From positions 1,612,001 through 1,676,000 of the forward strand of contig NZ_CP163525.1 in the NCBI RefSeq assembly GCF_041080655.1: DNA of 64,000 nt, written 5' to 3'. Numbering within the stretch: the first letter of the stretch is position 1; every line of letters begins with the position of its first letter. Positions 1 through 8,861 of this stretch are shown here, piece by piece. The stretch is from Streptomyces sp. CG4 (GTDB lineage: Bacteria > Actinomycetota > Actinomycetes > Streptomycetales > Streptomycetaceae). The position numbers were made by a program, and so were the translations under genes. The notes under the pieces were generated by a model. The model ran no database searches, was not told where the DNA came from, and saw only the letters and a list, made by a program, of their open reading frames with translations.

Positions 1-549
1 CTGTCGCGCACCGAGGTCGGCGAGGTGGCCGAGGGCAGCGGCGGGGGTTCGTCCGCCATGCCGCACAAGGCCAACCCCGTGCGCTCCACCCTGCTCGTGG
101 CCGCGGCCCGGCGCGCACCACAGCTCGCGGCCACGCTGTACGGCTGCGTCGCCGCCGGGGACGAACGGCCGGCCGGGGCCTGGCACGCCGAGTGGGAGCC
201 GCTGCGCGAGCTGCTCCGGCTGGCCGGAGGCGCCGTACGGGACGCGGCCGAACTCGCCGAGGGGCTGCGCGTGAACGCCGGCGCCATGCGCCGGAACCTG
301 GACCTGACCCGAGGGCTGATCGTCTCCGAGCGGCTGTCCGCCGCCCTGGCGCCCCGGCTCGGACGCGCCCGGGCCAAGGAACTGCTCACCGACCTGGCCC
401 GCCGCACCCACGCCGAGGACCGCCCGCTCGGCGAACTCCTGGCCGAGGAGCCGGAGTTGAAGGACCTGGACCTGACCGCCCTCGCCGACCCCGCCCGCTA
501 CACCGGTTTCGCCGGTGCTCTCACCGACCGTGCCCTGGAGCGACGTTGA
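1..549 (+). CDS. pcaB: 3-carboxy-cis,cis-muconate cycloisomerase, C-terminal part (start lies outside the window)
   Basis: This is the C-terminal ~182 residues of a fumarase/aspartase-superfamily enzyme, open from the first base. The superfamily signature GSSAMPHKANPV lies about 17-28 residues into the visible part. The enzyme lactonises 3-carboxymuconate in the protocatechuate branch of the beta-ketoadipate pathway, in the cytoplasm. The assignment as PcaB rather than argininosuccinate or adenylosuccinate lyase rests mainly on the next gene, a PcaD-PcaC fusion whose start overlaps this stop (TTGA). The N-terminal half cannot be checked here. Confidence 0.9.
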   Translation: MSRTEVGEVAEGSGGGSSAMPHKANPVRSTLLVAAARRAPQLAATLYGCVAAGDERPAGAWHAEWEPLRELLRLAGGAVRDAAELAEGLRVNAGAMRRNLDLTRGLIVSERLSAALAPRLGRARAKELLTDLARRTHAEDRPLGELLAEEPELKDLDLTALADPARYTGFAGALTDRALERR

Positions 550-1691
550 CCGTGAAACTCATCAACCACCGTACAGAAGGCCCGGATTCGGCTCCCCCGC
601 TGCTGCTCGGGCCCTCGCTGGGCACCTCGTACGCCCTGTGGGACGAGGTCGCGCCCGAACTGTCGGCCGCCCACCGCGTGGTGCGCTGGGACCTGCCCGG
701 GCACGGCGGATCGGCGCCGGATCTCATCGGGCCGGGCGCGACCGTCGGCGATCTGGCCGCGCTCGTGCTGGCCCTCGCCGACGCGCTCGGCATCGACCGC
801 TTCGGCTACGCGGGCGTCTCCCTCGGCGGCGCCGTCGGCCTCCATCTCGCCGTGCACCACCCCGAGCGGCTGACCTCGCTGGCGGTCGTGTGCTCCTCCG
901 CCCACTTCGGCGACGCGGCGCCCTGGCGGGAGCGGGCGGAGCGGGTGCGGCGCGAGGGCATGGAGTGGCTGGTGGAGAGCGCCGACGCCCGCTGGTTCAC
1001 GTCGGGGTTCACCGTGCCCCGGCTGGTGCGGGACCACCGGGAGGCCGATCCGGAGGCGTACGCCGCCTGCTGTGACGCGCTCGCCGCGTTCGATCTGCGC
1101 GACCGGCTCGGCGACATCGCCGTACCGACGCTCCTCGTGGCGGGCAAGCAGGATCCCGCGACGCCGCCCGCGCATCTGCGGGAGATCGCCGACGCGGTGC
1201 CCGGCTCGACGCTGGTGGAGCTGCCCGGCGCCTCGCATCTGGCGCCCGCGCAGTGCCCGCGGGCCGTGCTGGCCGCGCTGCGTACCCAGTTCGACGGCCC
1301 GCCGGCGAGCGGGATGGCGGTGCGCCGGGAGGTGCTGGGGGATGCGCATGTGGACCGGGCGCAGGCCCGGCAGACCCCGTTCACCGCCCGCTTCCAGGAC
1401 TTCATCTCCCGCTACGCCTGGGGGGAGATCTGGACCGACCCGACGCTGTCCCGCCGCGAGCGCAGCATGATCACCCTGACCGCGCTGGTCGCCCAGGGCC
1501 ACCACGACGAGCTGGCGATGCACGTCCGGGCGGCGCGGCGGGGCGGGCTGACGCCGGAGGAGATCGGCGCGGTGCTGCTGCAGACCGCCGTCTACTGCGG
1601 GGTGCCGGCCGCCAACGCCGCGTTCGCGACGGCCCAGCGGGTCATCGACGCGTTCGCCGAGGAGGAGGGGACGGCGCCTGACCGAGGGTGA
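546..1691 (+). CDS. pcaL: 3-oxoadipate enol-lactonase / 4-carboxymuconolactone decarboxylase fusion
   Basis: This two-domain enzyme catalyses consecutive steps of protocatechuate degradation. Residues ~1-250 are an alpha/beta-hydrolase with the nucleophile elbow GVSLGG and a late SHLAP segment carrying the catalytic His; this is the PcaD lactonase. Residues ~260-380 are a carboxymuconolactone decarboxylase domain (PcaC, AhpD-like fold) with the typical RRERSMITL stretch. Such PcaD-PcaC fusions are called PcaL in actinobacteria. The start is either TTG at 546, overlapping the pcaB stop, or GTG at 552. GGAG at 537-540 could serve either. Translational coupling to pcaB implies one operon. Confidence 0.93.
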   Translation: MTVKLINHRTEGPDSAPPLLLGPSLGTSYALWDEVAPELSAAHRVVRWDLPGHGGSAPDLIGPGATVGDLAALVLALADALGIDRFGYAGVSLGGAVGLHLAVHHPERLTSLAVVCSSAHFGDAAPWRERAERVRREGMEWLVESADARWFTSGFTVPRLVRDHREADPEAYAACCDALAAFDLRDRLGDIAVPTLLVAGKQDPATPPAHLREIADAVPGSTLVELPGASHLAPAQCPRAVLAALRTQFDGPPASGMAVRREVLGDAHVDRAQARQTPFTARFQDFISRYAWGEIWTDPTLSRRERSMITLTALVAQGHHDELAMHVRAARRGGLTPEEIGAVLLQTAVYCGVPAANAAFATAQRVIDAFAEEEGTAPDRG

Positions 1692-1755
1692 CCCTGCTGG
1701 TCGTAGCCTCAACAGCACCCCCCTCATGGCGTCCGACCCCGCCTACGCTGGGATC

Positions 1756-2547
1756 ATGTCCACCATTCTGATCACCGGCGCCACCTCCGGACTCGGCCGG
1801 TACGTCGCGTTCGAACTGGTCCGCTCCGGCCATGTCGTCCTCGCCCACGGCCGGGACCGGGCGCGCACCGAGCGGCTGGTCGCGGAGTTGCGCACCGAGG
1901 GTGAGGCCGAGGGGTTCGTCGCCGACCTGGCGCGTCTCGCCGAGGTGCGCGAGCTGGGCGCGCGGGTCGCCGAGGCCCGTCCCGGCCTCGATGTGCTGAT
2001 CAACAACGCGGGGGTGGGCGGCGGTACGCCCGGCTCCGGGCGCGAGCTGAGCGCCGACGGACACGAACTGCGGCTCGCCGTCAACTACTTGGCGCCCGTC
2101 GTCCTCACCCGGTCCCTGCTGCCGGTGCTGCGGGCCAACGCGCCGGCCCGGATCGTGAACGTCGGCTCGGCCGGGCAGGAACCCCTCGACTTCACCGACC
2201 CCGAGCTGACCCGCGGCTACACCGGCATGTCGGCGTACTGCCGCAGCAAGTTCGCCCTCGCCGCCCACACCTTCACGCTCGCCGGGGAACTCGCGGACAG
2301 CGGGGTCTCGGTGAACGTCCTGCACCCCGCCACCTTCATGGATACGGCGATGGTCCGCGAGAGCGCCGTCACGCCGTGGCACTCGGTCGCCGACGGGGCC
2401 CCGGGGGTGCTGGCCCTGGCCACCGAGGAGACCGGCAGCGGAGGGTACTTCGACGGGACACGCCGGGCCCGGGCGCACGAGGAGACGTACGACCCGGACG
2501 TACGCAAGCGCCTGGCGGCGGTGACGGAGCAGTTGCTCACGGCCTAG
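1756..2547 (+). CDS. Short-chain dehydrogenase/reductase family protein
   Basis: This is a ~263-residue classical-to-atypical SDR with a Rossmann nucleotide motif TGATSGLG close to the N-terminus, NNAG near residue 80, and the catalytic pair YCRSK (Y-x3-K). The substrate is unknown. It probably oxidises or reduces an alcohol or carbonyl with NAD(P)H. The in-frame ATG at 1756 places the glycine motif at the expected distance from the N-terminus, so it is preferred to ATG 1726. It lies 64 bp after pcaL, so it may be transcribed separately. It converges with the next gene, with only 7 bp between the stops. Confidence 0.88.
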   Translation: MSTILITGATSGLGRYVAFELVRSGHVVLAHGRDRARTERLVAELRTEGEAEGFVADLARLAEVRELGARVAEARPGLDVLINNAGVGGGTPGSGRELSADGHELRLAVNYLAPVVLTRSLLPVLRANAPARIVNVGSAGQEPLDFTDPELTRGYTGMSAYCRSKFALAAHTFTLAGELADSGVSVNVLHPATFMDTAMVRESAVTPWHSVADGAPGVLALATEETGSGGYFDGTRRARAHEETYDPDVRKRLAAVTEQLLTA

Positions 2548-2554
2548 GCAAGCC

Positions 2555-5239
2555 CTACCGCAGCCCCCGCCCCGTCTCCAGCACCTCCCTCGCCTGGGCC
2601 ACGAGGCCGTCCGCGCCGCAGGCCCGGGCGAGGTCCAGGCCCCGGCCCAGTTCCGTGGCGGAGCGGGCGGCGATGCCGTACTCGACGCGGGCCGCCGCGT
2701 GTTCGTACTGGCAGGGGGAGGCTTCGAGGTAGGTGACGGCCTGGGCGGCGAGCTGGACCGCGCGGCCGCCGGTCTCCAGGGCGGCGGCACAGCGCAGGGC
2801 CTCGCCGATGGCGGTGTCCGTGCCGAAGCGTTCGGCCTGCCTGCGGGCATCGGCGGCGAGCTGGGCGGCGCGGACCGGGTCCTGGCCGGCGAGGGCCTTG
2901 GCGAGGTCGATGGACCACGAGGAGAGGACCGGGTTGTGGCCGCCGCGCGAGGTGGCCGTCTTCTCGGCCGCCTCCAGTTCGTTGATGCCCTCCTCGTTAC
3001 GGCCGACGGCGAGCAGGAGCCGGCCGCGTACGCAGCGGATGTCGGGCAGCACGATGGTGGACGGGTAGGGCGGTGCGAAGCCGTACTGCTCGGCGATCGA
3101 CCAGGCCTCGTCGATCCGGCCGCGGGCCAGCAGCGTGTCGACGAGGCCGCAGGTCGCCGACCAGTACAGCGGCAGTCGGCGGCCGACGCGTTCGGCGAGG
3201 ACCAGGGCCTCGCGCAGGGTGGACTCGGCGTCGCGCAGCCGGCCCTGTCTGCGGTAGGCGAGCCCGAGGAAGGCGTTGGCCAGGGAGAGGTGGCCGCCGC
3301 GCCAGCCGGCGGTGGTGTAGGCGCGCAGGGCCTCGGCGAAGAGACTCTCGGCGCGGTCGAGCCGGTCGGCGTAGGCGTACGCGCTGCCGAGCATCATCAG
3401 CAGCTCGATGCCCCACTCCTGGTCGGTCCAGCCGAGGCCGGGCGCCAGGCGGCCGTTGACCAGCGCGCGGTCGCACAGTTCGAGGACCTCTTCGGCGCTC
3501 TCGCCGTGGGTCATGGCGTCGAAGCCGCGCAGTATGAGCAGGGCGCGTTCGGCGTTGTCGCGGCCGGTGCAGGTGCTCGCGAGTTCGGCCAGGCGCCTGG
3601 AGCGGGCCGCGGAGACGGTCTCGCCGTGGATGCCCTCCCACATGAACTGCACGGCCTGCAGCCGCAGCCGGACGGAGCCCGGTTCGTGCCGGGCCGCCTC
3701 GACCTCGACGGTGCGGACGGCCTCCTCCAGCTGGTCGTTGTGGAGCAGGGCCTGGGAGAGCCGGACCACCGCGTCGACCCGCCGCTCGCCCTCGAGGCCG
3801 GGCATGCCGAGGGCCTGCTGGAGGTGCTCGATGGTGACGGCGGGTGCCGTGAGCAGGGTGGCGCAGCCCAGTTCGTACTGGACGTGGGCGTGCACCTCGG
3901 GGAGCGGGGGCTCCTGCAGGGCGCGTTCGAGGCAGGTGCGGGCCGCGTCGGGCGCGCCGACGGCGAGGTGTTCGCGGGCCGCCTCGCGCAGCTGGTCGAC
4001 GAGTTCCTCGTCGCCGTCCGGGTGCACCTTGAGCAGGTGCCGGGCGGCCTGGGCGGCGCCGCGGCCCAGCTCGGTGATGATCTGGGCGGCCACGCCGTGC
4101 ATGGCGGTGCACACGCCGGACGGGATGGAGTTGTAGACGGCGGTGGCGATCAGCGGGTGGACGAACTCCAGCTCGCCCTCCTCGCGTTCGGTGCCGGCCG
4201 CGGGCTCGGCCTCGGTGAGGATGCGGGCGTTGCAGAGCAGGTCGGCGCAGTGCCGGGCGATGGCCTCGTCCATGGTGGCGAGGCGGGCGACCATGTCGAC
4301 GGTGATGCCGGCGCCGAGGATGGCGGCCGCCCAGGCGAACTGGGTGGCCTCCAGGCCGAGTCCCTTGAGCCGGTCGACCAGCCCGCCGCCGCGGGCCGCG
4401 CGGTTGAGGGCGCGCAGCTCCCCGGCCCGGCCCTCGACCGGCGGGAGTTCGCTGTCCTGCACCTTGGCGAGGAGTTCGACGGTCTCGTAGGGGTTGCCCG
4501 CGGTGACGGCCCAGACCTCGCGGCAGAACGCGTCGTCGGCATGCCGGCCGAGGGTGGCCCGGGTGAGTCCCGCGGAGGCGTCGGGGGTGAGGGCCCGGAG
4601 GTTGTTGACGGGCCGGCCCGCGGCGGCGGCCACCGCGTCGAGGTGGCGGGCGCTGTCGCCGCTGACCTCGCCGGGCCGGCGGGCGACCACGACGAGGACG
4701 GAGACGTCGTCGAGGCGTTCGGCGAACGCGGCGAGCCAGCGCAGGGTCTCCTGGTCCGCCCAGTGCGCGTCGTCGATCAGCAGCACGAGCGGCCACTCGC
4801 GGCGGGCCAGCCGGCGTACCGCCGCGACGAGTCCGTCGCACACGTACTGCGGGTCGGCGCTGCCCTCCTGCGGGTCGACTATGCCGAGGGCCGGGCCCGC
4901 GATGTCGTACCAGTCGCCGAGGTACTCCCGGGCCTCCTCCGGCAGCAACGACAGCAGGGCGGGCTGGAGCAGCTGCCGCACCACGTTGAACGGGACGGAT
5001 TTCAGCGTCTCCGCGCCGCGCGCGGCCCACACCGCACAGCCGCGGCGTTCGGCGATACGGCGGGTCTCGGCCAGCAGTGCGGTCTTGCCGAGCCCCGCCT
5101 CGCCGCGGAGCACCAGCAGACCACCTGCCGACTGCTGATCGGCGCACAGGAGGTCGAGTGCCTGCGCGACGGTGGCGATCTCCGCGTCCCGCTCCCACAG
5201 GGAAGCCGAGGCGGCCGCCGGCGGCCTTCCCTCCGTCAT
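2555..5239 (-). CDS. Large AAA/TPR ATPase of the LAL type, lacking a C-terminal LuxR HTH
   Basis: An 894-residue protein. The N-terminal ~300 residues are a STAND/AAA ATPase with Walker A (GEAGLGKTALL, about residues 45-55) and Walker B (LVLLIDDAHW). The remainder is alpha-helical, with TPR-like repeats up to the end. LAL regulators of this size normally finish with a LuxR helix-turn-helix. Here the protein stops after an ordinary helix (VLETGRGLR), and no HTH is visible. It may be a truncated LAL regulator or a signalling ATPase acting with a separate partner. The start ATG at 5239 is fixed by GGGAGG a few bases upstream; the frame stays open further upstream without family similarity. Confidence 0.82.
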   Translation of the reverse strand: MTEGRPPAAASASLWERDAEIATVAQALDLLCADQQSAGGLLVLRGEAGLGKTALLAETRRIAERRGCAVWAARGAETLKSVPFNVVRQLLQPALLSLLPEEAREYLGDWYDIAGPALGIVDPQEGSADPQYVCDGLVAAVRRLARREWPLVLLIDDAHWADQETLRWLAAFAERLDDVSVLVVVARRPGEVSGDSARHLDAVAAAAGRPVNNLRALTPDASAGLTRATLGRHADDAFCREVWAVTAGNPYETVELLAKVQDSELPPVEGRAGELRALNRAARGGGLVDRLKGLGLEATQFAWAAAILGAGITVDMVARLATMDEAIARHCADLLCNARILTEAEPAAGTEREEGELEFVHPLIATAVYNSIPSGVCTAMHGVAAQIITELGRGAAQAARHLLKVHPDGDEELVDQLREAAREHLAVGAPDAARTCLERALQEPPLPEVHAHVQYELGCATLLTAPAVTIEHLQQALGMPGLEGERRVDAVVRLSQALLHNDQLEEAVRTVEVEAARHEPGSVRLRLQAVQFMWEGIHGETVSAARSRRLAELASTCTGRDNAERALLILRGFDAMTHGESAEEVLELCDRALVNGRLAPGLGWTDQEWGIELLMMLGSAYAYADRLDRAESLFAEALRAYTTAGWRGGHLSLANAFLGLAYRRQGRLRDAESTLREALVLAERVGRRLPLYWSATCGLVDTLLARGRIDEAWSIAEQYGFAPPYPSTIVLPDIRCVRGRLLLAVGRNEEGINELEAAEKTATSRGGHNPVLSSWSIDLAKALAGQDPVRAAQLAADARRQAERFGTDTAIGEALRCAAALETGGRAVQLAAQAVTYLEASPCQYEHAAARVEYGIAARSATELGRGLDLARACGADGLVAQAREVLETGRGLR

Positions 5240-5486
5240 CCCGTTACCTCCCCAAGGTCGCCCGAATGACGTACAGACCATGAGCCTAGCCGTCCGGTGG
5301 GATGTGTGGTGGCCGGTCGGGGCAGCTGTTGCCCTGGTGGGTGAAAGTGGGTGCGGCCGGGCGACGCCCACCCGCCCGGAGCAGCCGGTCAGCAGCGGAC
5401 GGAGCGTCAACCTCGGTCGGCACGACATCGGTTCCGGGTGTCGGCGCGCCCGGTCGTGGGCGGGTGGTGCGCGCGGTGACGGCGGG

Positions 5487-5965
5487 GGTCGGCGGGCAAC
5501 CTCGTCGAGTGGTACGAGTTCGGCGTCTACGGCGTTCTGGCCACGGTGCCGCCGGAGCGGTTCTTCGCCCCGGCGAGCGGCGGCCGGTGCTGATCGGGGT
5601 GGTCTGCCTGATGACGGATGCGACGACGCTGATCGGCGCACTGCCGACGTACGCCACCGCGGGCGCCCTCGCGCCGTGGCTGCTGACCTTCCTGAGAGTG
5701 AGTCAGGGCCTTTCGGCCGGCCGGGAGTTCGGTGGTGCGCGGGCGGTGCTGACGGAGTTCGCGCCTCCGGGGCGGCGGGGGCTGTACGGGGCGTGGCAGT
5801 CGTTCACGATGGCGCTGGGGCTGCTCTCCGGCGCGGGCGTGGCGGTTCTGACGGCCACCCTCCTCACGGCTTCCCGACTGGCCTCCTGCGGCCGGCGGTT
5901 GCCGTCCCCGCCGGCGTTGCCGCTCGGTCTGGTCGCGCTGTGGCTGCGGGCCGGGCTGACGCGGC
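5487..5965 (+). pseudogene. Remnant of an MHS-family MFS transporter
   Basis: Translated fragments in different frames match metabolite:H+ symporters of the ProP/KgtP type. GNLVEWYEFGVYG begins near 5495 in one frame. RPVLIGVVCLM, GLSAGREFGGARAVLTEFAP and RRGLYGAWQSFTMALGLLSG lie at about 5585-5960 in another. The segment between TM1 and the loop-2 motif is missing, and nothing beyond roughly TM6 remains. The copy therefore carries at least one frameshift and two deletions. It is followed without a gap by an anmK remnant. This is a decayed gene, not an expressed transporter. Confidence 0.8.
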
Positions 5966-5974
5966 GGATGTGCG

Positions 5975-6520
5975 GCGTACGACGCGGACGGTGCCCCGGC
6001 CCGGCGCGGGCGGCCCGTGCGGCGGCTGCTGGATCGGCTGCTCGCGGAGCCGTACTACGCGCCGGCGCCGCCGAAGACGACCGGCAAGGGGGTGTTCCAC
6101 GCCGGATATCTGCGCGCGGCCGGGCTGTTCGACGGGTGTCCGCCCGCAGGACGCGCCGGCCACGCTCGCCCTGCTGACGGCGCGGACGATCGCGGACGCG
6201 GTGCGGTTCGTGGGGGCCACCGAGGTCGTCGCGTCCGGCGGGGCGTCCGCAACCCGGTGCTGACCGGGATGCTCCGGGAGCGGCTCGCACCGGTCCCGGC
6301 GCGTGCCTCGGACGAACTGGGGCTGCCCGCCGCCGCGAAGGAGGCGTACGCCTTCGCGGTCCTCGGCTTCCTGACCGTCCACGCCTGCCCGGCACCGATC
6401 CGCGCAGCACGGGCACTCACCGGCCGAGCGTGCTGGGGTCGCCGACCCCGGGCAGGGACGGCTTCCGCCTGCCGCCCGCTGCGGCGCGCGCGCCGGTGCG
6501 GTTGGTGGTGAAGGGGTAGC
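5975..6520 (+). pseudogene. anmK: 3' remnant of anhydro-N-acetylmuramic acid kinase
   Basis: From 5975 the reading AYDADG...LLAEPYYAPAPPKTTGK matches the C-terminal domain of AnmK, which phosphorylates and opens anhydro-MurNAc during peptidoglycan recycling. The match continues in a second frame (TLALLTARTIADAVRFVGATE, about 6150-6230) and returns to the first (RNPVLTGMLRERLAP, then ASDELGLPAAAKEAYAFAVLGFLT, 6250-6375). Further slippage follows before about 6520. At least two compensating frameshifts and loss of the whole N-terminal ATP-binding half make it non-functional. Confidence 0.8.
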
Positions 6521-6667
6521 GGTCGGGGCCGAGTCCACCGCCGTGTGCGGGGAGGCCGGTCACCGTCCTGTGACGAGGGAAGAATCACGGCGGCGAAATG
6601 TCCGGTCCGGCCGTTCGGCGGCAGATCCTCTCATCCCCCTTTCACGGTCGCCTCATACGGTGGGGGC

Positions 6668-7765
6668 ATGACGCAGGTGACTCCCCCCGGGTGGTACCCC
6701 GACCCCGGGCAGACGAACGACGGTCCGCCCACCGAGCGCTGGTGGGACGGCAAGGCCTGGACGGACCGGACCCGCCCCGCCGGGACGGCCGCCCCGTGGG
6801 GACCGCCGTCGCAGCCGCCGACGGCCGGCGGCCCGGAGCAGCCGGCGCATCCGACGGCGCCCGCCGCGCCCTTCGCGTACGGCGCGCAGCCCGGGAATCC
6901 GCGGTATCCGGGCTACCCCGCCCCGGCGCCGACCGGGTCCCGGCGCGGTCTGCGGACCGGTATCGCCGTCACGGCGGCGGTCGCGGTCCTGGCGAGCATC
7001 GGAGTCGGCGTGTACCTCCTGTCCAAGGGCGACGGCGGCGACGACGCCCGGGCCGGGGCGCGGCCAGGGGTCACCGGCGGACAGAACGGCGGGGCCGACG
7101 GCGGCTTCGGCGGTCCGGGCGGGACCGGAGGTTCGGGAGGTTCGGGAGGGCAGGGGAGTTCCGGGGGCTCAGGAGGGCCGGGCGGGTCCGGCGGGGCCTC
7201 GCCGTCGCCGGATCCGTCCGAGGCGCCCAAGGTGAAGGGCGGCGGCACCGTGGCGGACCCGGTCAACGGCATCAGCCTGCTGGTGCCCGAGGGCTGGACC
7301 GGGCGGACGATCAGCGTCGGCGCGCAGATCACCTCCGACGATTCCTACAAGTGCCCGGGCAACTCCGCCGAGACCTGTACCTCGGGCGGCGCCTACACGG
7401 CTCCGGCCCAGGCGCTGGGCATCGACGGCGACACTCCCGAGGCGGTCGCCAGGGCGGACATCGCGGCCAACGCGAAGCAGTCCTACGGCGGCACCATGTA
7501 CGGCAGCATCACCTCGCACCAGGAGCTGGGCTCCGGGGCGGTGACGGTGGCCGGGGAGAAGGGGTACATGGTGCGCTGGAAGGCGGTCACCAGCAAGGGC
7601 GCCGACGGCTGTGTCGAGTCGGTCGCCTTCCCCTCGCCCGATGACGCCAAGCAGATCGTGGTGGTGCGCTTCGGCATCGACGTCGGTCAGAAGACGTCGG
7701 TCATCGACGACATCCTGAAGGGGATCAAGGTCTCGTCCGGCAGCGGCAACGGCCAGGACGTCTGA
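6668..7765 (+). CDS. DUF2510 membrane-anchored protein with glycine-rich linker
   Basis: A 365-residue protein. Residues ~5-38 form a DUF2510 module (PPGWYPDPG...RWWDGKAWT). A proline-rich stretch follows, then one TM helix near residues 97-122 (GIAVTAAVAVLASIGVGVYLL). A ~45-residue Gly/Ser repeat linker (GGTGGSGGSGGQGSSGG) leads to a C-terminal extracytoplasmic domain of ~165 residues containing two cysteines (YKCPGNSAETC) that could form a disulphide. DUF2510 is common in actinobacterial envelope proteins, and its function is unknown. ATG 6668 puts DUF2510 at the extreme N-terminus; GGTGGGGGC just upstream is a weak ribosome-binding site. Confidence 0.85.
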   Translation: MTQVTPPGWYPDPGQTNDGPPTERWWDGKAWTDRTRPAGTAAPWGPPSQPPTAGGPEQPAHPTAPAAPFAYGAQPGNPRYPGYPAPAPTGSRRGLRTGIAVTAAVAVLASIGVGVYLLSKGDGGDDARAGARPGVTGGQNGGADGGFGGPGGTGGSGGSGGQGSSGGSGGPGGSGGASPSPDPSEAPKVKGGGTVADPVNGISLLVPEGWTGRTISVGAQITSDDSYKCPGNSAETCTSGGAYTAPAQALGIDGDTPEAVARADIAANAKQSYGGTMYGSITSHQELGSGAVTVAGEKGYMVRWKAVTSKGADGCVESVAFPSPDDAKQIVVVRFGIDVGQKTSVIDDILKGIKVSSGSGNGQDV

Positions 7766-7836
7766 TCGGCACCCCAGGGGAAACGACGTCCTCTCGGCGC
7801 CCCGGGCGGCCTGCCGTCCGGTCGGCACCCCAGGGG
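7766..7836 (+). repeat. 15-bp direct repeat after the DUF2510 gene
   Basis: TCGGCACCCCAGGGG occurs identically at 7766-7780 and 7822-7836, 56 bp apart, with a related but diverged copy between them. It lies in the 3' untranslated region. No function is apparent. Confidence 0.6.
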
Positions 7837-7876
7837 CACGGCGCCTGCCTGATCGACGCTCCCCGGGACATGATGC

Positions 7877-7922
7877 GGCCGGGTGGGACTCCTCTCCGCT
7901 CAAGGAGGAGCCCCACCCGGCC
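7877..7922. terminator. Bidirectional hairpin terminator
   Basis: GGCCGGGTGGG (7877-7887) pairs perfectly with CCCACCCGGCC (7912-7922), and partial inner pairing shortens the loop. It lies between the convergent DUF2510 and TetR genes. No T-tract is present, as is usual for Streptomyces terminators. Confidence 0.7.
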
Positions 7923-8004
7923 GGGGGGTGCGCGCCGCCCCCGTCCCCACGGTGCGGCGCGGACAGGTCGCCGTCCGGTCATCCCGTGAACGGCGGCCTG
8001 GGTC

Positions 8005-8619
8005 TCAGGTCAGCCCGAGCGTGGGCAGCACGGTGGCCTCCACGAACCGGGTGAGATAGTCGGCGTCGGCGTACTGGCCACTGAGCACCGGCCGGACGCG
8101 CAGCACGCCGAACATCATCGCGGGGATGTACTCCAGCGCCGGATGGTCCGCACGGACCTCACCCCGGGCCACTCCCCGCGCCAGCATGTCCTGCAGCGCG
8201 ACGATCTCCGGTTGCACCAGTGCCTCGCGCAGCGCCTCGGCCAGCTCCTTGTCGGCCGTCCACGCGTGCCCCAGTGCCTGCAGCAGCTTGGTGTCCTCGC
8301 CGGACCAGTCGCCCGCGGCCCGCGCGGCCCGGCGCAGGTCCTCGGCGAGCGATCCGGTGTCGATGCCGGCGAAGCGCACCTTGCGGTTGGCGCGCAGCGC
8401 GGCCGCGACGAACTGCGGCTTGGTCTTCCACTGCCGGTAGAGCGTGGACTTGCTGCACCGGGTGCTGGCGGCGACGCCCTCCATGGTCACGGATTCGTAG
8501 CCGCACTCGCGGATCTGTTCCAGCACGGCGTCGAAGAACTCCCGCTCACGCTCGGGCGTGATCTTGGAGCGGCGCGAGGCGACGACCGTCTCCGGTCCGT
8601 CCGCGTCCTGCGACGTCAT
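8005..8619 (-). CDS. TetR/AcrR family transcriptional regulator, divergent from a PAP2 gene
   Basis: A 204-residue repressor-type protein. Its N-terminal HTH contains the pattern VTMEGVAASTRCSKSTLYRQW near residues 40-60. It is followed by a C-terminal ligand domain of the TetR_C type with the SGQYADADYLTRFVE end found in many Streptomyces TetR proteins. The start ATG at 8619 leaves about 20 residues before the HTH helix bundle. It is divergently transcribed from the PAP2 gene, and the 242-bp gap holds a five-unit palindromic repeat array. It therefore probably represses itself and its neighbour. The ligand is unknown. Confidence 0.9.
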   Translation of the reverse strand: MTSQDADGPETVVASRRSKITPEREREFFDAVLEQIRECGYESVTMEGVAASTRCSKSTLYRQWKTKPQFVAAALRANRKVRFAGIDTGSLAEDLRRAARAAGDWSGEDTKLLQALGHAWTADKELAEALREALVQPEIVALQDMLARGVARGEVRADHPALEYIPAMMFGVLRVRPVLSGQYADADYLTRFVEATVLPTLGLT

Positions 8620-8721
8620 GCGGTGCTTCCCCTCACTCGTGTTCCGTGGGCCCTTCCCGCACGTCCCGCTGAAGCGGCGCTGTAGCGGCACGCCCGACCC
8701 TGTCTCCAGTGTGTCGCACAT

Positions 8722-8795
8722 CAATCGATACGCCAGTGTACCGGTACTCGACCGTATCGGTACACTGACGTATCGGTACGATGGCGTATCGATGA
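8722..8795. promoter_or_regulatory. Operator array: five 10-bp palindromic units at 16-bp spacing
   Basis: Units related to GTAYCGRTAC start at 8722 (CAATCGATAC), 8738 (GTACCGGTAC), 8754 and 8770 (both GTATCGGTAC) and 8786 (GTATCGATGA). Each start is exactly 16 bp from the last. Each unit is itself a near-palindrome, and the whole block is a nested inverted repeat. It sits between the divergent TetR and PAP2 genes and is the probable TetR operator. Confidence 0.8.
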
Positions 8796-8861
8796 GCTTC
8801 GGCCCAGTCCGGGGCTCGCACGCACCACCACACGCACCACCGTCAACGAGGGGGCCGGGGG

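Noticed and set aside
2699..5269. 856-codon open frame on the plus strand opposite the AAA/TPR ATPase
   Set aside because: It is an antisense shadow of a GC-rich gene. Its translation is low-complexity Gly/Ala/Arg/Asp with no family motif, and the minus-strand product has clear Walker motifs.
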